This document shows positions 55,643-64,000 of a DNA stretch of 64,000 nucleotides, in pieces. How positions within the stretch are numbered: the first letter of the stretch is position 1; the number at the start of each line of letters is the position of its first letter. The DNA lies in NCBI RefSeq assembly GCF_000255495.1, contig NZ_AHYZ01000183.1, positions 21,649-85,648 of the forward strand, read 5' to 3'. The translations under genes and the position numbers were made by a program. Origin of the DNA: Liquorilactobacillus vini DSM 20605. Its GTDB lineage: Bacteria > Bacillota > Bacilli > Lactobacillales > Lactobacillaceae. The notes under the pieces are model-generated. The model searched no databases. It worked only from the letters and a program-made list of their open reading frames with translations, and had not been told where the DNA came from.

Positions 55643-57382
55643 TCATTTTTCTTCAATTGCATCAGGAGCATTAAGATTTTTCATAATAAAATCTAAGGCC
55701 TTCTTTGGATCTCTCGTTAATTCAATATACTGTTGACCCTTCGTTGCTACTAATTTAATTCCTAAACGATCGGTATCGTTTTTTAAATCTTTATAGTAGG
55801 TTCTAACTTGCGGTGCCAAGACAACTAAATCATAATTTGGTAAAATGTCATGATGTGAACCATATGCTCCAGCACTTGCCACAATAGATTTATGATATTT
55901 CTTAGCCCCCTCAATCAAAACATTAGCCAGCTGTTCGCTTGTTCCTCCACCAGCACAAAGTACTAAGACTTTTACTTCTTTTTCTAACGTTTGATTTTCA
56001 CTAACTGTATCTTCCGCTTTTTTTATTGCGGCTTCATGCTCTTTTGGAGTTTTAACATCGCTAATAGCTACATTTTTATTAATTGCTGCTCTTGCTTCTG
56101 CAAGATCTTTTTGTTTCTCTTTTGCAACTAAAATATCATCATAAGCACGGCAAAAAGGTAAATAGATCAAAGTGTCAAGTACAAGCAGCAAAACCATTAA
56201 TACTAGCGAAATTGGTTGAAAGTTAGTATCTAAAAAAGCACCAATCGGTCCTGGCAATGCCCAGGAAAGAATATACATGAAACCATTCATATGGAGAAAA
56301 TCAATAAATAATTTGCCAATAACGACATTAATCATTGGTGTTAAAACAAATGGAATCAAGAAGTATGGATTTAAAATAATTGGGGCTCCAAAGAGCAAAG
56401 GCTCATTAACAGCAAACATTACTGGCACAACTGATGCTTTTCCGATTGCCTTTAGTTGCTTCGATTTCATCAAAAAGATAAATATGATTGGAACTACAAA
56501 GGTTGAACCTGTTCCTCCAAGTTCACCAACAAAGTTTAAAAAGTTCTCAGTTAATGCATGATAAGGGAAATTGCCATTCTTGAATAAATCTAAATTTGCT
56601 GTTGTATTACCATACAGAGCAGCTTCTAGAGCTGGCTTGACGACTGATGGGCCATGGATACCTAAAAACCAAAACATTGGAATTAAGAATTCTACGAATG
56701 CGATCCCAGGATAACTTTCGGCACCGTGGAATAATGGCTGAAAAACTTTTGCAATGATCGCACTAAAAGGAACATTTAACGTAGTTCTTGAAAGAACATC
56801 AATTGCCGCCATTGCTAAAACTGAAAATCCAAATGGAAAAATATCTCTAAAGTTTTGAGAAATCGCTCCTGGAACCTCTTTGGGCATTTTAATAGTGATA
56901 TCTCGTTCAACACAGAATTTGTAAATATGAACCGTTACAAAAGCGGATACAAAAGCAGATAAAATACCTTGAGTACCAAAATACTGGCTTAAATAGTTGC
57001 CACTTTTAGTTGTGCCAATTGCTAAAAGCATAAAACCACACATGGATGCCATCATAGTTGAGGTGTTATTAATAAATTTACCACCTTTGATTCTTTGGTT
57101 CATCGATCCGGTCAATGCTTTTGCAACTGTACCGGAAACGTAGAACCCAACAAAACCCATCGTATAATTGTAAATTTTATTAAACCAATTAATTAAATCT
57201 ACTGGTAATTTCAAGCTTAATAGTGTCGGAATGTTTGCTAAAAGAATAAAAATACTTGAAAATAGAATAATCGGCATCGCTGCCAAAAAGCCATCTTTAA
57301 TAGCCATTAAATAAATATTTGTTGATATTTTTTCGAATAACGCTTGATGTCTTTCAAGCCTTTTAATAATAAAATCTATCAT
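55643..57382 (-). CDS. lacE: Lactose PTS EIICB
   Basis: 579 residues. Membrane EIIC domain (about 1-410) of the lactose/cellobiose class with IHGPSVVKPALEAALYGN and NEPLLFGAPIILNP. A charged linker follows, then an EIIB domain with the phospho-cysteine in VLVLCAGGGTSEQLAN. Imports and phosphorylates lactose with EIIA (LacF); no lacF is visible in the window. The leader carries an antitermination signal. The chimera follows 38 bp downstream. Confidence 0.92.
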   Translation of the reverse strand: MIDFIIKRLERHQALFEKISTNIYLMAIKDGFLAAMPIILFSSIFILLANIPTLLSLKLPVDLINWFNKIYNYTMGFVGFYVSGTVAKALTGSMNQRIKGGKFINNTSTMMASMCGFMLLAIGTTKSGNYLSQYFGTQGILSAFVSAFVTVHIYKFCVERDITIKMPKEVPGAISQNFRDIFPFGFSVLAMAAIDVLSRTTLNVPFSAIIAKVFQPLFHGAESYPGIAFVEFLIPMFWFLGIHGPSVVKPALEAALYGNTTANLDLFKNGNFPYHALTENFLNFVGELGGTGSTFVVPIIFIFLMKSKQLKAIGKASVVPVMFAVNEPLLFGAPIILNPYFLIPFVLTPMINVVIGKLFIDFLHMNGFMYILSWALPGPIGAFLDTNFQPISLVLMVLLLVLDTLIYLPFCRAYDDILVAKEKQKDLAEARAAINKNVAISDVKTPKEHEAAIKKAEDTVSENQTLEKEVKVLVLCAGGGTSEQLANVLIEGAKKYHKSIVASAGAYGSHHDILPNYDLVVLAPQVRTYYKDLKNDTDRLGIKLVATKGQQYIELTRDPKKALDFIMKNLNAPDAIEEK

Positions 57383-57404
57383 TTAACTAACTCCCTTCAG
57401 AAAA

Positions 57405-57451
57405 GAAAAAGACCACGATCAAAGGACATGCATTATCCTCTAATCGTGGTC
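57405..57451 (-). terminator. Antiterminator-controlled leader terminator of lacE
   Basis: Minus-strand stem GACCACGAT (57443-57451) with ATCGTGGTC (57411-57419), followed by UUUUUC. It lies 23 bases before the lacE start, so it stops transcription unless antitermination occurs. Confidence 0.85.
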
Positions 57452-57477
57452 ACGCCTAATTGAATAGTAACGATCCG
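57448..57477 (-). promoter_or_regulatory. Ribonucleic antiterminator (RAT) for a LacT/BglG-type protein
   Basis: On the minus strand GCGGATCGTTACT, a short loop, then AGGCGTGACC. This matches the BglG/LicT/LacT RAT pattern GGATYGTTACT...GGC...ACC. Its 3' part overlaps the 5' arm of the terminator, so the two structures exclude each other. Confidence 0.75.
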
Positions 57478-57501
57478 CACGTGCAATTTATTTTTAAACT
57501 T

Positions 57502-57564
57502 TGTAAACGCTTAATTTTAAAAAAACAATTTTCCCTTGCAATTAAACCGCTTGCAAACTAGAAT
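57502..57564. promoter_or_regulatory. Back-to-back promoters sharing one palindromic -35, with cre boxes
   Basis: TTGCAA at 57536-57541 is its own complement. To the right, 17 bp later, TAGAAT (57559-57564) gives the GH42 promoter. To the left, 16 bp away, TAAAAT (57514-57519, minus) gives the lacE promoter. TGTAAACGCTTAAT (57502-57515) is a near-perfect cre at the lacE start. TTAAACCGCTTGCA (57542-57555) is a weaker cre-like box in the GH42 spacer. Confidence 0.6.
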
Positions 57565-57664
57565 AATAAGCGAAATTAAAAGTAGGATAGCTTTTTAATT
57601 ATCTAACAATTTGTCAACCAATACTCAATCCTTACAATTTATATTTAAACGGATGTGACCAGTT

Positions 57665-59692
57665 ATGAAAGCTCTGCTCGATGATTTACTTTACGGTGGC
57701 GATTACAATCCTGAACAATGGCCCACCAAAACATGGGATCAAGACTTAACTTTTTTCCAAACAGCCCACATTAATTCAATTACAATCAATGTTTTTTCAT
57801 GGGCTTTATTGCAACCAAATGAGAAATATTATGACTTTTCAACCTTGGATCAAATTATTAAAAAATATGCAGCTGCTGATTTTAAAATTGTTTTAGCAAC
57901 TTCTACTGCTGCGATGCCAGCCTGGATGTTTAAAAAATACCCCGATGTAGCTCGCGTGGATTATCAAGGTCGACGCCACGTTTTTGGCCAACGTCATAAC
58001 TTTTGCCCGAATAGTCCCAACTATCAACGCTTGTCACAGAAGCTAGTCGAACAATTAGCCCAACGTTATGCTAAAAATCCAGCAGTTGTTGTCTGGCACG
58101 TCAATAATGAATATGGAGGATATTGCTATTGCCAAAATTGTCAACGAGCCTTCCGTCAGTGGCTTAAGACTAAGTATCAAACTACTGGTCGGTTAAATCA
58201 GGCCTGGAATCTTAATTTTTGGGGACATACAATTTATAATTGGGATGAAATTGTTGTTCCTAACGAATTGGGCGATGCTTTTGGTCCTGAAAATACCGTC
58301 ACGGCTGTTGGTGGTCTCTCGCTTGACTATCAGCGTTTTCAATCAGAAAGTTTATTGAAATTGTTTATCAATGAAAAAAAGATTATTGAAAAAATTAACT
58401 CTCAAGTATTGATCACCACCAATTTTCACGGCACGCCTAATCCGGACTTAGACTATCATCAGTGGGCTAAACATCAGGATGTGATTGCCTACGATAGCTA
58501 CCCGGCTTATGACACGCCGGCCTATCAAACTGCATTTTTGTATGATTTAATGCGTGGCTTAAAAAACAATCAATCATTTATGCTAATGGAATCGACTCCT
58601 TCACAGGTCAACTGGCAAGCATACAGTCCTTTAAAGCGCCCCGGACAATTAGCAGCGCAAGAACTGCAAGCTGTCGCTCACGGTGCCGATACTGTACAAT
58701 ATTTTCAATTGCGGCAATCGTTGGGTGCCCAAGAAAAGTTTCATGGAGCAGTCATTAGTCATGCTAATACTGATCAAACACGTGTTTTTAAAGAAGTGAG
58801 CCATTTAGGTCAAGATCTCAAAAAAATAACTCCCAATATATTACATGCGCAAAGCAAAAATCAAATTGCTATCATCTTTGACTGGCAGAGTTGGTGGGCT
58901 TGTCAGCATATTGCCGGCATTACCCAAGACTTAGATTATCAAAAAGCCGTATTAACTTACTATCAAGCATTTTATCAACAACATCTTCCAGTCGATGTAA
59001 TCGGCGTCAATACTGATTTTAGTCAATACAAGTTGATCATGGCACCTGTTTTACATTTAGTAAGTGGCAAATTAGCTCAGAAAATCACTGATTATGTGAC
59101 TGACGGCGGACATTTCCTTACTACTTATTTTTCTGGTTTAGTTAATGAAACTGACCAAGTTTACTCTGGTGGTTATCCTGGACCTTTGCAAAAAGTCTTG
59201 GGAATTTGGGTTGAAGAAACTGATGCCTTATTACCCAAGCACAACTGTCCAATCAAATTTACTGCTGGTCCCAAAATCAACGGCTCTTTAGTTTGCGATT
59301 TGATTCATTTAAGGCAAGCTAGTTCTTTAGCAAATTATGCTGCTGAATTCTACCAAGGAACACCGGCAATCACTGAAAATCATTATGGTCAAGGAACCAG
59401 TTGGTATGTGGGCAGTCAATTAGATGCTGCGGGAATCACTTACTTAATCGAATATCTTAAACAAAAGGTTCCCACCCTTGTCCCTTTAGCAGTTGCTGCT
59501 AAAGAGCTTGATATTACCGTTCGCTATCAAGCAAAGCAAAAATATTTCTTTATTCTCAATTTAAGCGAGTCTGTTCAAAAGCTACCACAGAAATTTTTGG
59601 ATGGTAACTTTAAAGATTTGCTCAGCGGAAAAGTTATGACAGATGCTGCTTTGCCGGCTTGGAAAACGTTAATTCTCCAACAATTTAACTAG
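57665..59692 (+). CDS. GH42 beta-galactosidase
   Basis: 675 residues, full length. YGGDYNPEQWP start typical of GH42, acid/base Glu149 in HVNNEYG, nucleophile Glu309 in LMESTPSQVNW, and the metal-binding Cys cluster CYCQNC. A trimerisation domain and a small C-terminal beta domain follow. Cytosolic; hydrolyses unphosphorylated beta-galactosides, giving galactose for the Leloir genes. Divergent from lacE, followed by a terminator and a GntR regulator. Confidence 0.93.
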   Translation: MKALLDDLLYGGDYNPEQWPTKTWDQDLTFFQTAHINSITINVFSWALLQPNEKYYDFSTLDQIIKKYAAADFKIVLATSTAAMPAWMFKKYPDVARVDYQGRRHVFGQRHNFCPNSPNYQRLSQKLVEQLAQRYAKNPAVVVWHVNNEYGGYCYCQNCQRAFRQWLKTKYQTTGRLNQAWNLNFWGHTIYNWDEIVVPNELGDAFGPENTVTAVGGLSLDYQRFQSESLLKLFINEKKIIEKINSQVLITTNFHGTPNPDLDYHQWAKHQDVIAYDSYPAYDTPAYQTAFLYDLMRGLKNNQSFMLMESTPSQVNWQAYSPLKRPGQLAAQELQAVAHGADTVQYFQLRQSLGAQEKFHGAVISHANTDQTRVFKEVSHLGQDLKKITPNILHAQSKNQIAIIFDWQSWWACQHIAGITQDLDYQKAVLTYYQAFYQQHLPVDVIGVNTDFSQYKLIMAPVLHLVSGKLAQKITDYVTDGGHFLTTYFSGLVNETDQVYSGGYPGPLQKVLGIWVEETDALLPKHNCPIKFTAGPKINGSLVCDLIHLRQASSLANYAAEFYQGTPAITENHYGQGTSWYVGSQLDAAGITYLIEYLKQKVPTLVPLAVAAKELDITVRYQAKQKYFFILNLSESVQKLPQKFLDGNFKDLLSGKVMTDAALPAWKTLILQQFN

Positions 59693-59722
59693 TAAATGCT
59701 ATTTTCAAAATACAGTAACAGT

Positions 59723-59788
59723 AAAAGATGAAGCGATCTCCAATCTAAATTAGCACAGTAACTAATTTGGGAGATTACTTCATCTTTT
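59723..59788 (+). terminator. Terminator after the GH42 gene
   Basis: AAAAGATGAAG (59723-59733) and CTTCATCTTTT (59778-59788), with an inner GATCTCC/GGAGATT-type stem. Confidence 0.75.
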
Positions 59789-59906
59789 ATTAATCTCATA
59801 AACATTAATATGTCTGGTTTCCTTAATAATTATCTTGTTCGTCGCTTGTTGTTTCTTAATCATTGTGGTTAACTAAGATTTAAGAGTAAATTTAAGGAGA
59901 GCTTTC

Positions 59907-60632
59907 ATGTCACAACTGGTATACAAACAAATTATTACTGATTTAAAACACAGAATTTTTGCTGGCGAGTTTTCCAGTATGCGCCTGCCGGATGAACGAA
60001 CTTTAAGTGAAGCTTATCAAGTCAGCCGTAGTTCAATCAAGCGGGCACTTAGCCGGATGGCAAATGATGGAATAATTTTTAAAAAACGCGGCTCAGGAAC
60101 TTTTATAAATCCACTTTATTTAAAAAACGAATCAGTTTTCAATTATGAAGAAAGTTCAAACTTAGGAGTAACTGATAATTTCAAGATGAATGGCAAGCGT
60201 CCTAAAATTAAAGTCTTAACCTTTGAAGTTATTAAAGCGACTCCTGAATTACAGCGTGATCTTTTCTTAGGAAATGACGATTTTGTTTATAAAATTATTC
60301 GATTACGTTCTTTCTCCAGCCAACCGTTTATGATTGAAACCGGCTATATTCCAATTAAAATTGTTCCTGAGTTATCCCGACAAATTCTTGAGGGCTCATT
60401 GTTTAATTATTTGCAAAAAGAGCGCAATCTAGCTGTTACTAAATCATTTTTATCAGTCTTTGCCGATCCTTCAACAAAAAATGATCAACAGCTTTTGAAA
60501 CTAAAACCAACTGAGCCCGTGGGCGTGATGGAAGGAATTTTCTTTTTAGATAATGGTACACCCTTTGAATTTTCAAGCATGCGCATGCATTATAAGTATT
60601 TAAAATTCAATTCCTTTATGACTGTCAATTAA
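59907..60632 (+). CDS. GntR/HutC-family regulator with UTRA domain
   Basis: 241 residues. GntR winged helix: RLPDERTLSEAYQVSRSSIKRALSRMANDGIIFKKRGSGTFI. A UTRA ligand domain follows (RLRSFSSQPFMIETGYIPI, EFSSMRMHYKYLKF). UTRA regulators respond to phosphorylated sugars. Likely controls the adjacent beta-galactosidase and perhaps lacE (context only). AAGGAGAG precedes the ATG. Its last 8 bp overlap the convergent aroB. Confidence 0.88.
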   Translation: MSQLVYKQIITDLKHRIFAGEFSSMRLPDERTLSEAYQVSRSSIKRALSRMANDGIIFKKRGSGTFINPLYLKNESVFNYEESSNLGVTDNFKMNGKRPKIKVLTFEVIKATPELQRDLFLGNDDFVYKIIRLRSFSSQPFMIETGYIPIKIVPELSRQILEGSLFNYLQKERNLAVTKSFLSVFADPSTKNDQQLLKLKPTEPVGVMEGIFFLDNGTPFEFSSMRMHYKYLKFNSFMTVN

Positions 60633-61710
60633 TTGTCGGTAATTCTCTTTTCAGCCAAATAATAACTTTTTTCAGCGACCAAGGATAAAAATTTGGCTGA
60701 CCGATTTTTTCTAAATAGATCAATGTTAAGCGCCCATCATGGATCTTTTTGTCATGAGTTAGCGCGGCATAAAAAGCTGGTGTTGCTAGTGCTTCATCAG
60801 TCAGTGGTAAACCGACCGCCTGTAAACGTTGAGCTACTTGTTCAGTCGTTGGCGAGACAGTCAGCTTTGCTTTTTCGAATAAACGACAGATCTGATATAA
60901 TCCAATTGCAACCGCTTCACCATGAAATAATCGACCTGCAGCTGCTCGTTCAACCGCGTGTCCCAAAGTGTGTCCCAAATTCAATAATTGTCGTTGATGC
61001 GTTTCAGTTTCATCTTCCGTGACAACTTTAGCTTTAAAGGCCACGCTCGCTGCAATCAGCTCAGATGAAAATTTGTAGATATCGGCAACTGAATGAATCT
61101 TGCTCGTCAACTGCCAAAAGTTACTGCCGACCAGCGCTGCACATTTAATTACTTCTCCATAGCCTTCAATTACTAAGCGTTCCGGTAAGGTCTGTAAAAC
61201 GGTTGGGTCGATCAAAACCAAATCTGGTTGATAAAATGTGCCAACTAAGTTCTTTCCTGCGGTCAAATCAATTGCCGTTTTGCCACCAACTGAACTGTCA
61301 ACTTGGGCTAACAGCGAAGTTGGAACTTGAACAATTGAAATTCCTCGCAAATAAATTGAAGCCGCTAATCCGGCTAAATCACCAATCACTCCACCACCTA
61401 CAGCTAAGATCCCGTCTGATCGGGTAAAGTGCCAAGCAGCTAATTGATCAATGAGCTTAATCAATTGTTGCCAGGACTTGCTTCGTTCACCGGCTGGGAT
61501 CACTAAAAGCTGAGCGGTAAAACCAGCTGATCCGAGCTGCTGGCGAACTTGTTCAGCATAAATTGGAGCTACATTTTCATCAGTAATGATCGCAATTTGC
61601 CGTTTTGACCAAATCTTTGAAAGATAAATCCCTAACTGACTCAACCCATTAGGAATGATTTTAACTGCGTAAGCATGATGCGCTGTTTTGACTTTGATTG
61701 TCTGCTCCAT
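60625..61710 (-). CDS. aroB: 3-dehydroquinate synthase
   Basis: 361 residues, full length. AVGGGVIGDLAGLAASIYLRG (NAD site), VPTSLLAQVDSSVGGKTAID, LLNLGHTLGHAVE with metal-binding His, and HGEAVAIGL. Second step of the shikimate pathway. Last gene of the aro operon, 10 bp after the DAHP synthase. Confidence 0.95.
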   Translation of the reverse strand: MEQTIKVKTAHHAYAVKIIPNGLSQLGIYLSKIWSKRQIAIITDENVAPIYAEQVRQQLGSAGFTAQLLVIPAGERSKSWQQLIKLIDQLAAWHFTRSDGILAVGGGVIGDLAGLAASIYLRGISIVQVPTSLLAQVDSSVGGKTAIDLTAGKNLVGTFYQPDLVLIDPTVLQTLPERLVIEGYGEVIKCAALVGSNFWQLTSKIHSVADIYKFSSELIAASVAFKAKVVTEDETETHQRQLLNLGHTLGHAVERAAAGRLFHGEAVAIGLYQICRLFEKAKLTVSPTTEQVAQRLQAVGLPLTDEALATPAFYAALTHDKKIHDGRLTLIYLEKIGQPNFYPWSLKKVIIWLKRELPTIN

Positions 61711-61720
61711 TACAATTCAC

Positions 61721-62713
61721 CTACTTCCAACTGGCCACTAATTGCTGGACTTGTTGACAATGCTGGGCCATTACTTGATAAGCTGCTGGTTTAAGCGCTT
61801 GTGGACCATCAGAAAAAGCATGGGCTGGATCATCATGGATCTCAACAATCACTCCACTCGCTCCAGCCGCAATTCCTGCAACTGCCAGCGGAGTCACTAA
61901 ATCCCAATATCCTGCGGCATGACTAGGATCAACAATTACTGGGTAATGCGTTAGCTGCTGTAAAACCGGAACCGCGCCAATATCAAAGGTATTGCGGGTA
62001 TATTTATTATCAAAAGTTCGGATACCGCGTTCGATCAGCATAATTTGTTGATTGCCACCGGCTGCAATATATTCAGCTGCATTCAGTAAATCATCAATCG
62101 TTGCCGACATTCCACGTTTCAAAGCAACGGGAATTTTAGTTTGACCAACAGCTTTTAATAAAGAAAAGTTTTGCATGTTTCGGGCGCCAATTTGAAAAAT
62201 ATCAGTATACTTAGCTACCAGTGGCACATGTTCATCATCCATAACTTCAGTGATCACATCCATCTCATTTTCATCCGCTGCCGCTCGCAGATATTTCAAG
62301 CCTGCTTCCCCTAATCCTTGGAAAGAGTATGGCGAAGTTCGGGGTTTAAAGGCCCCACCTCGTAGAACTGTTGCCCCACCTTGTTTGGCAACTTGTGCCA
62401 TTTTAAAAATATGTTCCTGGCTTTCAACTGAACATGGACCAGCCATGATCGTCATATTAGCAGCACCGATCAGCGAATGAGCAGTTTTGATCACAGTATT
62501 TTCAGGGTGAAATAAACGGCTAGCTTGCACAGCTGCTGGTGTTTTGTCGATCAATTCAGTGGCTGCTTGTTTAATTTCAGCTGGCAAATCAGCAAGCGAG
62601 GCTCCAACGACAGCTACCCGATTTCGATGAACAAAAATCTGCTTTTGACCGGCAAAGAGTTTTTCGATTTTAGCAACATTTTCAGCAATTTTTTCTTTTA
62701 AAACAATAATCAT
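61721..62713 (-). CDS. aroF: 3-deoxy-7-phosphoheptulonate synthase (type I-beta)
   Basis: 330 residues: a ferredoxin-like N-terminal domain (about 1-70, with [12 protein letters not shown]), then the barrel with [53 protein letters not shown] and [13 protein letters not shown]. First committed step of aromatic biosynthesis. The N-terminal domain is the usual place for feedback control. Its ATG overlaps the aroE stop by 4 bp. Confidence 0.93.
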   Translation of the reverse strand: MIIVLKEKIAENVAKIEKLFAGQKQIFVHRNRVAVVGASLADLPAEIKQAATELIDKTPAAVQASRLFHPENTVIKTAHSLIGAANMTIMAGPCSVESQEHIFKMAQVAKQGGATVLRGGAFKPRTSPYSFQGLGEAGLKYLRAAADENEMDVITEVMDDEHVPLVAKYTDIFQIGARNMQNFSLLKAVGQTKIPVALKRGMSATIDDLLNAAEYIAAGGNQQIMLIERGIRTFDNKYTRNTFDIGAVPVLQQLTHYPVIVDPSHAAGYWDLVTPLAVAGIAAGASGVIVEIHDDPAHAFSDGPQALKPAAYQVMAQHCQQVQQLVASWK

Positions 62714-63588
62714 GATGATCTCCTCCTAATTTCATTAAGTAAAGCCGTTTTGACTTGGTGTAACGGCATTGATTGACCAGTCCAAAATTCAAACGCCAAA
62801 GCTCCTTGCCACAACAGCATTCCGACCCCATTAGCATATGAGCACCCTTTTTGAGCTGCTAAGTGCAAAAGCGGTGTTTTTAAGGGCTGGTAAATAATAT
62901 CATAGACAAATTGTTCAGCCTTTAGCTGCTCCAAAATTGCCGATGTTAGCGGCAAAGCTTGACCGTCCATCCCGACGTTAGTTGCATTGATTAAAATTTG
63001 GCTTTGCTGTAAACAGCTTTTTAAGGCCGCTTGATCAGCATAGTCAATCAGTTGATATTCAGTCGTCGTTGACTGGGAAATTTTTTGCAACCATTGTTTG
63101 ATTGCCAAAAAGGTTTGATTCGGGCGTTTGCAAACAAAAACTTTTTTTACTTGATAATCGGCTGCCGCGGCAATGATTGCTCGTCCTGCCCCACCAGCGC
63201 CCAAAACCATTAAATTTTTACCAGCTAATTTTTGATTTTTTTCCTGCAAATCAGCAAATAGACCAGCTCCATCGGTACTTTCGCCAATCAAATGGCCCGC
63301 TTGATTTTTGACAGTGTTAACAGCCATAATCCGCTGAGCTTGGGGGGTCAGTTCATCAAGATAAGGAATAATCTGTTTTTTATATGGCATTGATAAATTG
63401 AAACCAGCAAAAAAATTTTTTAAATTAGCTGCTGACAAATCAAATGCAGTTGGTTTCAAATCAAAAGCTAAATAACAAGCATTTAGCTGCCTAGCTTGAA
63501 AGCTTAGATTATGCATTAACGGTGATAAGCTATGCCGGGCGGGATGAGCTAAAAAACCATAAAGTTGAGTTTGACCGTTAAAATTCAT
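62710..63588 (-). CDS. aroE: Shikimate dehydrogenase
   Basis: 292 residues. [19 protein letters not shown] substrate motif, [16 protein letters not shown] with catalytic Lys, [18 protein letters not shown] for NADP and INATNVGM. First gene of aroE-aroF-aroB. The start at 63588 has GAAAGGAAA upstream; an in-frame frame extension of 17 codons lacks signals. Preceded by an attenuator-like leader. Confidence 0.93.
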   Translation of the reverse strand: MNFNGQTQLYGFLAHPARHSLSPLMHNLSFQARQLNACYLAFDLKPTAFDLSAANLKNFFAGFNLSMPYKKQIIPYLDELTPQAQRIMAVNTVKNQAGHLIGESTDGAGLFADLQEKNQKLAGKNLMVLGAGGAGRAIIAAAADYQVKKVFVCKRPNQTFLAIKQWLQKISQSTTTEYQLIDYADQAALKSCLQQSQILINATNVGMDGQALPLTSAILEQLKAEQFVYDIIYQPLKTPLLHLAAQKGCSYANGVGMLLWQGALAFEFWTGQSMPLHQVKTALLNEIRRRSS

Positions 63589-63683
63589 TTTTTTCCTTTC
63601 TATTACTAAATTTTTTATTTTAAGGTTTGCAATCATCAATTATCAGATTGTTGTATCAACATTTAACTAAAAAGTATCAAATC

Positions 63684-63724
63684 AAAAAAAGGCTTCTGCA
63701 GCCAACATTGCAAAAGTCTTTTTT
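63684..63724 (-). terminator. Third leader hairpin, proximal terminator before aroE
   Basis: On the minus strand the left arm AAGACTTTTGCA pairs, with G-U wobbles, to TGCAGAAGCCTT, followed by seven U. It lies about 95 bases before the aroE start. Could be the second of two tandem terminators. Confidence 0.6.
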
Positions 63725-63766
63725 AAATTTAATTTGAATTTTTAATTCAAAAAGCATTTAATAAAA

Positions 63767-63798
63767 GGCCACACAATGCTGTTTGCATCTGTGTGACC
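63767..63798 (-). terminator. Leader attenuator terminator (segments 3 and 4)
   Basis: Minus-strand GGTCACACAGATGC (63785-63798) pairs with GCATTGTGTGGCC (63767-63779) and is followed by UUUUAUU. Confidence 0.75.
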
Positions 63799-63828
63799 AA
63801 TTCAGTAAAAACTACACGAAAAATTACT

Positions 63829-63873
63829 GGTCACATCTGATGCGGGAACGTAATGCCCGCATCAGATGTGACC
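63829..63873 (-). promoter_or_regulatory. Leader hairpin of 18 perfect base pairs (segments 1 and 2), alternative partner of the terminator
   Basis: Arms at 63856-63873 and 63829-63846 are perfectly complementary over 18 bp with a 9-base loop. Segment 2 can instead pair with the terminator's left arm: TGTGACC with GGTCACA and GCATC with GATGC, 12 pairs around a small internal loop. So pairing 1:2 or 3:4 excludes 2:3. Confidence 0.7.
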
Positions 63874-63879
63874 CGGACA

Positions 63880-63945
63880 TTACTTGATAAACCAGTAATA
63901 ATAAAATCGATTAATTTTTTGGGTAACTTTTCGTAAGTTCATCAT
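63880..63945 (-). CDS. Putative leader peptide rich in aromatic residues
   Basis: 21 codons from ATG 63945 to TAA 63880. The C-terminal part reads RFYYYWFIK, six consecutive aromatic residues (Phe, three Tyr, Trp, Phe). AAGGAGAA lies eight bases before the start, a very good ribosome site. It stands 292 bases upstream of aroE, just before the nested hairpins. This is the design of an amino-acid-sensing leader peptide for an aromatic biosynthetic operon. A possible -10 (TATTAT at 63987-63992) is visible; the -35 is outside the window. Confidence 0.75.
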   Translation of the reverse strand: MMNLRKVTQKINRFYYYWFIK

Positions 63946-64000
63946 GAAATTCTCCTTATAAATAACAAATAAATGAGACTAATTTAATAATAGTAATTCT

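Noticed and set aside
63589..63960. T-box riboswitch before the aro operon
   Set aside because: I found no AGGGUGGNACCGCG-type T-box sequence or specifier stem; the leader frame and nested hairpins explain the region better.

Overview
The window is low-GC Gram-positive DNA with AGGAGG-type ribosome binding sites, cre-like boxes and a gene set typical of Lactobacillaceae: Kup/KdpDE, class III FBPase, msmK-dependent sugar ABC import, PTS lactose genes, a Leloir gal cluster and a CHAD protein. I cannot name the species. No tRNA, rRNA, phage module or CRISPR array was seen.

Layout. 1-8.3 kb: CHAD protein; a divergent two-component locus in which the response regulator faces a ferric-reductase-like flavocytochrome and the histidine kinase; a GT2 glycosyltransferase with a large membrane partner. 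8.4-10 kb: two broken small genes. 10-15 kb: Kup potassium transporter with a KdpE/KdpD pair whose UspA part is a separate gene, no Kdp ATPase, and a perfect 11-bp tandem repeat in front of the operon. 15-25 kb: secreted/lipoprotein genes, a TSUP transporter, a bacteriocin-immunity-like protein, a CPBP protease, an LCP protein, and decayed genes (polysaccharide deacetylase, RpiB/LacA-like, GH1). 25.1-26.7 kb: an IS1182-like insertion sequence. 26.8-37.4 kb: gpmA, a MalY-like lyase, an AI-2E family protein, a giant MMPL protein with a frameshifted divergent TetR gene, and fbp.

37.4-49.1 kb is a beta-glucoside locus: msmK, a PucR-type regulator, a frameshifted LacI regulator, an MsmEFG-type importer, a GH94 phosphorylase and a GH3 beta-glucosidase. 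The gene set resembles the Listeria 1,2-beta-oligoglucan (sophorooligosaccharide) locus. GAAACGTTTC operators and a cre box sit at its promoters. 49.2-60.6 kb is a lactose/galactose region: galKTM and galE follow lacE and an in-frame chimera in which the RNA-binding part of a LacT/BglG antiterminator is joined to a LacG 6-phospho-beta-galactosidase lacking its N-terminus. A ribonucleic antiterminator plus terminator precedes lacE. A GH42 beta-galactosidase and a GntR/UTRA regulator lie on the other strand.

60.6-64 kb is a three-gene shikimate operon (aroE, DAHP synthase, aroB). It is preceded by a tiny open reading frame containing the run FYYYWF and by mutually exclusive RNA hairpins ending in terminators, which looks like a leader-peptide attenuator. 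This and the LacT-LacG chimera are the most unusual items.

A recurring theme is gene decay. Four genes are one base short of a full frame, three of them in A runs, two have in-frame stops at tryptophan positions, and two are short remnants. Some of this could be sequencing error in homopolymers.
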